This document shows positions 6,009-10,277 of a DNA stretch of 10,277 bases, piece after piece (the first letter of the stretch is position 1; every line of letters starts with the position of its first letter). The translations under genes and the position numbers were made by a program. Origin of the DNA: Tannerella sp. (GTDB lineage Bacteria > Bacteroidota > Bacteroidia > Bacteroidales > Tannerellaceae); contig JAISEZ010000032.1 in assembly GCA_031263835.1 (NCBI GenBank), forward strand, positions 1 through 10,277, read 5' to 3'. The notes under the pieces were generated by a model. It was given only the letters and a program-made list of their open reading frames with translations. It did not search any database and had not been told where the DNA came from.

Positions 6009-6833
6009 TTATTCCAGATTCAACGTTACACGCTTAAACGAAATCGTTGTAAGCGCTTTATCCTGTTGCTGCAAGTATTGTTCGATCGTAAGTTTCGAAT
6101 CCTTCACAAAGTCTTGCTGCAATAACGTGCTCTCCTTATAGAATTTCTGCAATGCGCCTTCTGCGATACGTTCGAGCAGGTTCTCCGGTTTACCGCTCTG
6201 ACGCGCTTTGTCGCGTGCAATTTCCTTTTCGGTGTCGATCACCTTCTGCGACACTTCGGCCGGCGTCACGGCTACCGGATTCATGGCGGCCACCTGCATG
6301 GCTACGTCGCGCGCCACCTGATAGTCAAGCGTCCGGTTAAAGGCAACGACCGTCGCCAGTTTATTCCCCGGATGGATGTACGATATCGTGGAAACGCCTG
6401 TCACATACTCAAAGAAACCCACTTCCATCTTTTCGCCCGTGATGCCAATCCGGTCAACCACATGATTTTCGACGGAACGGCCATCGCTCAGCGGCGCGGC
6501 CAGCAAGTCGGCCAGCGTAGCCGGTTTTTGCGACATGGCGGCATCCAGAATGGTTTTCGTCAATGCGATAAAGTCGGCATTTTTTGCTACGAAATCGGTT
6601 TCACACTTTAATGCGACAATTGCCGCAAATTCTCCGTCATGCGCGGCCAGTACGCATCCTTCGGACGCTTCGCGATCCGAACGCTTTGCGGCCACTGCCT
6701 GACCTTTTTTGCGGATGATTTCCATTGCTTTCTCGAAATCGTTCGCTGCTTCTTCCAGCGCTTTCTTGCAATCCATCATTCCCGCCCCGCTCATTTTACG
6801 CAAATGAGCTATCTCAGCCATTGTAACTGCCAT
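6009..6833 (-). CDS. tsf: Translation elongation factor Ts
   Basis: Nucleotide exchange factor that releases GDP from EF-Tu in the cytoplasm. The 274-residue length is normal. The N-terminal UBA-like module carries the family signature LRKMSGAGMMDCKKAL (11-26), and the core has the EF-Tu-contacting TDFVAKN motif (79-85). The C-terminal part ends in a helical segment with LTIEQYLQQQ. The ATG is preceded by an A/G-rich stretch (aaagaaagagat) in place of a strong Shine-Dalgarno sequence. It is the last gene of the operon, 27 bp after rpsB, and a terminator follows directly. Confidence 0.98.
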   Translation of the reverse strand: MAVTMAEIAHLRKMSGAGMMDCKKALEEAANDFEKAMEIIRKKGQAVAAKRSDREASEGCVLAAHDGEFAAIVALKCETDFVAKNADFIALTKTILDAAMSQKPATLADLLAAPLSDGRSVENHVVDRIGITGEKMEVGFFEYVTGVSTISYIHPGNKLATVVAFNRTLDYQVARDVAMQVAAMNPVAVTPAEVSQKVIDTEKEIARDKARQSGKPENLLERIAEGALQKFYKESTLLQQDFVKDSKLTIEQYLQQQDKALTTISFKRVTLNLE

Positions 6834-6860
6834 ATCTCTTTCTTTTTTAATGTTTAATGC

Positions 6861-7712
6861 TTACTCTTCTTCCAGATTTTTTGCTACCCGCGAAATCACC
6901 CCTGCATTCAGGGCTGCATCGTCTTCCTTGTGGGTACGTTCCTTTTTGGCGGAAGATTTTGTCCGGCGTTCTCTCCTGGGCGCATCTTCACGCTCCTCTT
7001 CCGCCTCGCTCTCTTTGGCAAGCGCCTTGCCTTCCTGAAGACCCTCGTTCATGGCTTCGCAGACAATGGACAGAATCAACTCCACCGATTTGGTGGCATC
7101 GTCGTTGGCCGGAATCACAAAGTCAATCTCCGTCGGATCGGAATTGGTATCCACCATGGCGAACACGGGAATACCCAGCCGATGGGCTTCACTTACGGCG
7201 ATATGTTCCTTCAGCACGTCGATCACGAACAGCGCTGCCGGCAGGCGGTTCATGTCGGCAATCGAACCCAGCGTCTTTTCCAGTTTCGCACGCTGGCGCG
7301 TAATCTGGAGTTTTTCCCTTTTGGACAGGTTGTGGAAGGTGCCGTCCTTGCTCATCTTGTCGATAGTGGACATTTTTTTCACAGCCTTGCGGATGGTCGG
7401 GAAGTTCGTCAACATGCCACCCGGCCAGCGTTCAATCACGTAGGGCATGCCGATGGCGGTCGCCTTGTCGGCCACGATTTGCTTTGCCTGTTTTTTCGTC
7501 GCGACAAAAAGGACTTTCCGGCCTGTCCGGGCCAGATTTTTCAAGGCTTCCGTCGCCTCGTCTATTTTAGCAACTGTTTTATGCAAATCAATGATATGAA
7601 TACCATTGCGCTCCATAAAGATGTACGGAGCCATGGCAGGGTTCCATTTCCTTTTCAAGTGTCCGAAATGAACGCCTGCTTCCAATAATTGTTCAAAATT
7701 TACTCTTGACAT
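6861..7712 (-). CDS. rpsB: 30S ribosomal protein S2
   Basis: S2 of the small ribosomal subunit, 283 residues. Seen in the sequence are the N-terminal LLEAGVHFGHLKRKWNP block (9-25), ERWPGGMLTNF (94-104) and the family segment IPVFAMVDTNSDP (181-193) followed by PANDDA (201-206). From about residue 228 onward the protein carries a highly charged Glu/Arg/Lys tail of some 55 residues ending VISRVAKNLEEE. This extension beyond the conserved core is of the kind seen in Bacteroidetes. The gene follows rpsI after a 160-bp gap and pairs with tsf downstream, the usual rpsB-tsf order. Confidence 0.98.
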   Translation of the reverse strand: MSRVNFEQLLEAGVHFGHLKRKWNPAMAPYIFMERNGIHIIDLHKTVAKIDEATEALKNLARTGRKVLFVATKKQAKQIVADKATAIGMPYVIERWPGGMLTNFPTIRKAVKKMSTIDKMSKDGTFHNLSKREKLQITRQRAKLEKTLGSIADMNRLPAALFVIDVLKEHIAVSEAHRLGIPVFAMVDTNSDPTEIDFVIPANDDATKSVELILSIVCEAMNEGLQEGKALAKESEAEEEREDAPRRERRTKSSAKKERTHKEDDAALNAGVISRVAKNLEEE

Positions 7713-7872
7713 TTTTCTGTTTTTAAAAATCGTTTACTTTCTGTTTTACAATCAACCGTCCGGTAGTTTTCCTGCACCCGTTGTATTATATATTATGTAT
7801 AGGGCTTGATGGAAAAATCCGGACAATTTAGATACTAAACGCCTCCGGTTTGCAAGAAACTCACGAATAACA
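7713..7872 (-). promoter_or_regulatory. rpsI-rpsB spacer, candidate S2 leader
   Basis: This 160-bp gap is much longer than the 4-bp and 27-bp gaps elsewhere in the operon. In the mRNA, guccgg (from 7819-7824) can pair with ccggac (from 7758-7763) around an AU-rich interior. S2 is known to repress rpsB-tsf through a leader in other bacteria, so an RNA regulatory element is possible. No clear T-run hairpin or full TTTG/TAnnTTTG promoter was recognised inside it. Confidence 0.35.
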
Positions 7873-8259
7873 TTAACGTTTGCTGAACTGGAATCTCTTG
7901 CGTGCCTTGGGTCTTCCCGGTTTTTTGCGCTCCACGGCACGCGGGTCGCGCGTGATGAATCCTTCCGTTTTCAAAGCGGGTTTCGATTCCGGATTGATTT
8001 TGATCAATGCACGTGTAATCGCTAACCGGGTTGCTTCCGACTGTCCCTTGTATCCGCCGCCAAAAAGGTTTACCTTGATGTCGTACTGTTCAGCCACATT
8101 CAATGTTGACAGCGGCTGTTTCACGACAAACTGCAGGATTGGAGAGGGAAAGTAGTCCGACAGGTCACGCCGGTTGATCGTAATCTTACCGTTTCCTTCG
8201 CTGACGTACACGCGAGCTACCGCTGCCTTACGTCTTCCTATTGCATTTATTACTTCCAT
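7873..8259 (-). CDS. rpsI: 30S ribosomal protein S9
   Basis: S9 of the small subunit, 128 residues, a normal length. The start IGRRKAAVARVYV and the middle LFGGGYKGQSEATRLAITRAL are family-typical. The protein ends in the basic tail RPKARKRFQFSKR, whose last residues reach the P-site tRNA in known ribosomes. The start lies 4 bp after the rplM stop, so the two genes are translationally close and co-transcribed, as in most bacteria. Confidence 0.98.
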   Translation of the reverse strand: MEVINAIGRRKAAVARVYVSEGNGKITINRRDLSDYFPSPILQFVVKQPLSTLNVAEQYDIKVNLFGGGYKGQSEATRLAITRALIKINPESKPALKTEGFITRDPRAVERKKPGRPKARKRFQFSKR

Positions 8260-8263
8260 ATAA

Positions 8264-8719
8264 TTATTTAAGTAAGTTGATATCTATCTGTTTGGGAGTT
8301 TGAGCCTCGTGCCTGTGCGCGCTGCCCGCATATACGTGCAGGTTGTTGAGCAGCTTGTCTCCCAGACGATTTTTAGGCAACATGCCCTTGACTACTTTCC
8401 TGAACAGGCGATCTTCTCCCTTCGCCATCAACATGGCCGGGGTGTATTCGCGCTGTCCGCCGGGATAACCGGTATATCTCAAATAAATACGGCCGTTCCA
8501 CTTGTTTCCTGTCAGAACGACTTTATCTGCATTGATAATAATCACATTATCACCACAATCAACATGCGGGGTAAAATTGGGTTTGTATTTGCCGCGCAAA
8601 AGTTTGGCTACTTTCGAGCAAATACGTCCCAATGACTGGCCGGTCGCATCTACAACCACCCATTCTTTGTTTACAGTTGCTTTGTTTGCAGAAATGGTCT
8701 TATAACTTAAAGTATCCAC
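8264..8719 (-). CDS. rplM: 50S ribosomal protein L13
   Basis: L13 of the large subunit, 151 residues. Recognisable blocks are WVVVDATGQSLGRICSKVA near the N-terminus, NFTPHVDCGDNVIIINADKV, YTGYPGG and the signature-like VVKGMLPKNRLGDKLLNNLH. The start codon is GTG (minus strand, 8717-8719). It is chosen because MDTLSYKTIS matches the remembered N-terminus of Bacteroidales L13 and no upstream in-frame start fits better. It is the first gene of the rplM-rpsI-rpsB-tsf operon, with a promoter at 8842-8872. Confidence 0.97.
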   Translation of the reverse strand: MDTLSYKTISANKATVNKEWVVVDATGQSLGRICSKVAKLLRGKYKPNFTPHVDCGDNVIIINADKVVLTGNKWNGRIYLRYTGYPGGQREYTPAMLMAKGEDRLFRKVVKGMLPKNRLGDKLLNNLHVYAGSAHRHEAQTPKQIDINLLK

Positions 8720-8834
8720 TGCTAAAAACTATTTTTTTATTAATACTACAAACGTTCCGCCATCATTATTTCCCCGGACACAGGAGTAGAACAACGGGCT
8801 AAAAACTAATTATTTAAAACTTACTGATAATAAT
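8720..8834 (-). promoter_or_regulatory. 5' leader of the rplM operon
   Basis: The transcript from the promoter at 8842-8872 would carry a leader of about 115 nt. Its mRNA contains the 11-mer uaguuuuuagc twice, from 8798-8808 and again just upstream of the GTG (8721-8731). Between them lies a G/C-richer block that includes ccgg and cggaacg. L13 leaders that bind L13 are known in other phyla, so autoregulation is plausible. I could not derive a firm fold. Confidence 0.35.
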
Positions 8835-8841
8835 CGGCTTG

Positions 8842-8872
8842 CAAAGGTATGACTTTTCTCTGAATAACGAAA
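8842..8872 (-). promoter_or_regulatory. Promoter of the rplM-rpsI-rpsB-tsf operon
   Basis: The minus strand has TACCTTTG followed by C (8842-8849), an exact TAnnTTTGC box. TTTC (8869-8872) lies 19 bp upstream, close to the -33 TTTG. This is the best promoter in the window and points at rplM. Confidence 0.72.
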
Positions 8873-8904
8873 CTTTTCGGGCTTTTTTTTCTGTGGAAAG
8901 AGAA

Positions 8905-9100
8905 TTATGCTTTGCACGGGGTGAGGCGTGCGTCATACATATACCTAAGGCGTTGCCGTTGGGCCGGGCTATGCCGGGCTTTCAGTCCTTCGTCGCTCCT
9001 GCTGATTCGCATTACTGAGGCATTGTCTGAAAATAAACAGCACATTTCCGGACTGCTTTGCTTCGTTCCTCGCAGGGACGGGTCGACGGGCAGTCGCTTA
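8905..9100. repeat. Intergenic REP-like repeat DNA
   Basis: No gene is supported here; reading frames are short and lack family features. The DNA contains a doubled gccgggct (8964-8982 area), the 11-mer ctgattcgcat (9002-9012) that also ends both 184-bp repeats, and a block tgctttgcttcgttcctcgc near 9055 of a type common in repetitive intergenic DNA of many bacteria. The mosaic looks like several fused repeats. Family identity is from memory and not verified. Confidence 0.45.
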
Positions 9101-9383
9101 AAGGGTACGTCATCAAGATTGACGGAGAACGGATTTATCCGGATTTTGAACGGCGGCGCCGGCGGCTTCAAGCAAACAGGCGTATCCTGCGGAAGCGCTC
9201 TTATCGGAAGCTCATTGAAAAGGCGAGGGCGCGCTCAACTGCGGAGTATATCTACCGCATATAACCGTTCGCAGATTCATTACATATCGGAGCACGGAGC
9301 CATCGCTGTATCTGACGACTACCGGCAACGGGTTCGGGCTGCGGTTGACTTTTTAGTGATGAACGGTTAGTAAAGAGTGATGA

Positions 9384-9429
9384 GCGAGCCGTTATCCGGC
9401 GCTTCACACGAATCATTTTTCAACTGCCG
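9384..9429 (-). repeat. Dispersed repeat, right copy (inverted)
   Basis: The minus strand carries cggcagt, an A-run, gaagcgc and gataacggctcgc, which are the blocks seen at 233-270 on the plus strand. ccgtta (9389-9394) and taacgg (9435-9440) could pair as a hairpin that spans this copy. Confidence 0.4.
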
Positions 9430-9471
9430 GTTTTTAACGGGCAATCATTGCAAATACAGATAAAAGAAAGA

Positions 9472-9798
9472 ATGATGAATAAAAAGGAAACAGTACGGAT
9501 TGAAGAAAAAGGAGCAAAAAACATCAAAGAGATATTTTCCATCTCCGTGACGATGAAACCCGTTTCTCCTGAAGGTGAATCCGTTTTCAGGAGAGATCGC
9601 GTAAAAAACTCTGAAGAGACGGCCTCTACCTCTCCGGAAACGGCATCGGAGTCAGTGAAGATGCCGTCCGGGTCAGGAGAGAAGGAAAAAATAAATCAAT
9701 TTATGGATTTCATCGGGAAAGAGATAAAAAATATCTCTTTCATGATTTTTTCGTCCACACACACGGGAACTAGTAATAATTATATAATAACCTATTAA
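9472..9798 (+). CDS. Possible small hypothetical protein
   Basis: A 108-residue reading frame starting at tandem ATG codons (9472, 9475) behind an A/G-rich stretch, aaaagaaag, in a typical ribosome-binding position. I do not recognise the protein. It is Lys/Glu-rich at the N-terminus (KKETVRIEEKGAKNIKEIF), Ser/Glu/Thr-rich and probably disordered in the middle, and ends in INQFMDFIGKEIKNISFMIF and a Tyr/Asn-rich tail. No signal peptide or transmembrane segment is clear. A TTG at 9448 would add eight residues. The DNA also contains three perfect hairpins, so the frame may be incidental to a structured RNA or repeat. It is the only plausible plus-strand gene and lies beside a transposase remnant. 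Confidence 0.35.
   Translation: MMNKKETVRIEEKGAKNIKEIFSISVTMKPVSPEGESVFRRDRVKNSEETASTSPETASESVKMPSGSGEKEKINQFMDFIGKEIKNISFMIFSSTHTGTSNNYIITY
9565..9740. repeat. Three perfect hairpins inside 9472-9798
   Basis: tctcctgaa (9565-9573) pairs with ttcaggaga (9586-9594); cggcatc (9641-9647) with gatgccg (9660-9666); aaagagata (9718-9726) with tatctcttt (9732-9740). Their centres are about 75 bp apart. The last is followed by six T residues within 11 bp, so it could be a weak plus-strand terminator. Confidence 0.5.
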
Positions 9799-9863
9799 AT
9801 TACAGACAGATGAATAATTTGGCAGAAATTTTAGTCAACGGGGTCAATCCGGTTTTTGACTTT

Positions 9864-10277
9864 TCAGGCATGTTTTTTTCCTCCCTTTTGAACGGCAGGG
9901 CTGTTAAGTTCTAATTGATATATTAAACAGTTCTTTAACATTGTAGTTTGCAAAAATTTCGGTAGCCTGTTTGATGTACCTGTTTTCAGGATGGTGAAAG
10001 CGAAGTCGCGCAGCAGAGCAGGATTTGCAGCCACCGTTCTGTTCGCGGCAGATGTGGCGTCTTATCGAATAATCGCTTACGGTAGAACGGAACTTTTGCC
10101 GTCAACAGCTATTCACTCGCCCGGTTCAATGCTCACATAACTGTGCGTCCATTTATGAAAAGCCGTTTGTATGGAAGCAAAATCGACTGACCGGATAAAC
10201 GTGCGGATGGATACTCACATGCGACGGAACTTTCCGGTTTTTGAAGCCGAACCTGTCTGCCGGATACGACCTGCTGT
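9864..10277 (-). pseudogene. Decayed ISAs1-family transposase (partial, runs off the window)
   Basis: Reading leftward on the minus strand, fragments of an ISAs1-family (H-repeat-like) transposase appear in order. FKNRKVPSHVSI corresponds to the family's PSHDT region. After a frameshift near 10205-10212 comes RTFIRSVDFASIQTAFHKW, then SYVSIEPGE, an in-frame TGA (10113-10115) and IAVDGK, the usual IDGKT motif. Two more stops follow. The frame then resumes with AANPALLRDFAFTILK, matching the family's C-terminal NLAxLRxxALNLLK. Most of the central catalytic domain between IDGK and the C-terminus is missing, so the gene is dead through deletion, frameshift and stops. The N-terminus lies beyond the right edge. 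cagggctgttaag near 9896 could be the element's terminus, which is unconfirmed. Family assignment rests on motif order. Confidence 0.7.

Noticed and set aside
8912..9370. 152-residue plus-strand protein
   Set aside because: It starts in and crosses REP-like repeat blocks, has no ribosome-binding site and no family features.
9800..9871. 23-residue minus-strand frame behind a good Shine-Dalgarno-like gggagg
   Set aside because: Too short to judge and downstream of a dead transposase; no evidence beyond the ribosome-binding site.
9810..9914. 34-residue plus-strand frame starting MNNLAEIL
   Set aside because: It overlaps the transposase remnant antisense and has no homologue that I recognise.

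Overview
The window looks like chromosomal DNA of a Bacteroidales bacterium, perhaps from the Tannerella/Parabacteroides side of the order. The evidence is the r-protein order rplM-rpsI-rpsB-tsf, a charged C-terminal tail on S2, A-rich ribosome-binding regions, and promoter boxes of the Bacteroidetes TAnnTTTGC type upstream of rplM and guaB. The genus is inference. All recognisable genes lie on the minus strand.

Layout from left to right. Positions 1-484 hold no convincing gene. They carry a possible promoter for a gene leaving the window to the left, a 7-bp tandem repeat and two perfect hairpins. Positions 485-1465 encode a Tat-exported TIM-barrel sugar-phosphate isomerase/epimerase-like protein. 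Positions 1508-1691 are a 184-bp repeat with 21-bp perfect terminal inverted repeats. Positions 1700-5077 are a two-gene operon, guaB then a Uup-type ABC-F ATPase. Positions 5078-6008 are a repeat-rich intergenic region. It holds a second copy of the 184-bp repeat split by a 115-bp MITE-like insertion with a 5-bp target duplication, then a 333-bp inverted-repeat-bounded element containing 13 palindromes at exactly 21-bp spacing, then a partial second copy of the MITE-like sequence. Positions 6009-8719 are the translation operon, ending in a clear intrinsic terminator at 5953-5990 and preceded by a promoter and leader. Positions 8880-9450 are repeat-like DNA. Positions 9472-9798 are a possible small hypothetical gene on the plus strand. 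Positions 9864-10277 are a decayed ISAs1-family transposase.

How the genes fit together. The housekeeping content is guanine nucleotide synthesis (IMP dehydrogenase), ribosome-associated ATPase function (ABC-F), ribosomal proteins L13, S9 and S2, and elongation factor Ts. The guaB/ABC-F unit sits between two same-orientation copies of the 184-bp repeat. The most unusual structure is the 21-bp-phased palindrome array at 5531-5792. Its exact helical phasing, alternating pyrimidine-purine cores, A-rich spacers and 84-bp higher-order repeat suggest a DNA or RNA element rather than a gene. Its function is unknown.
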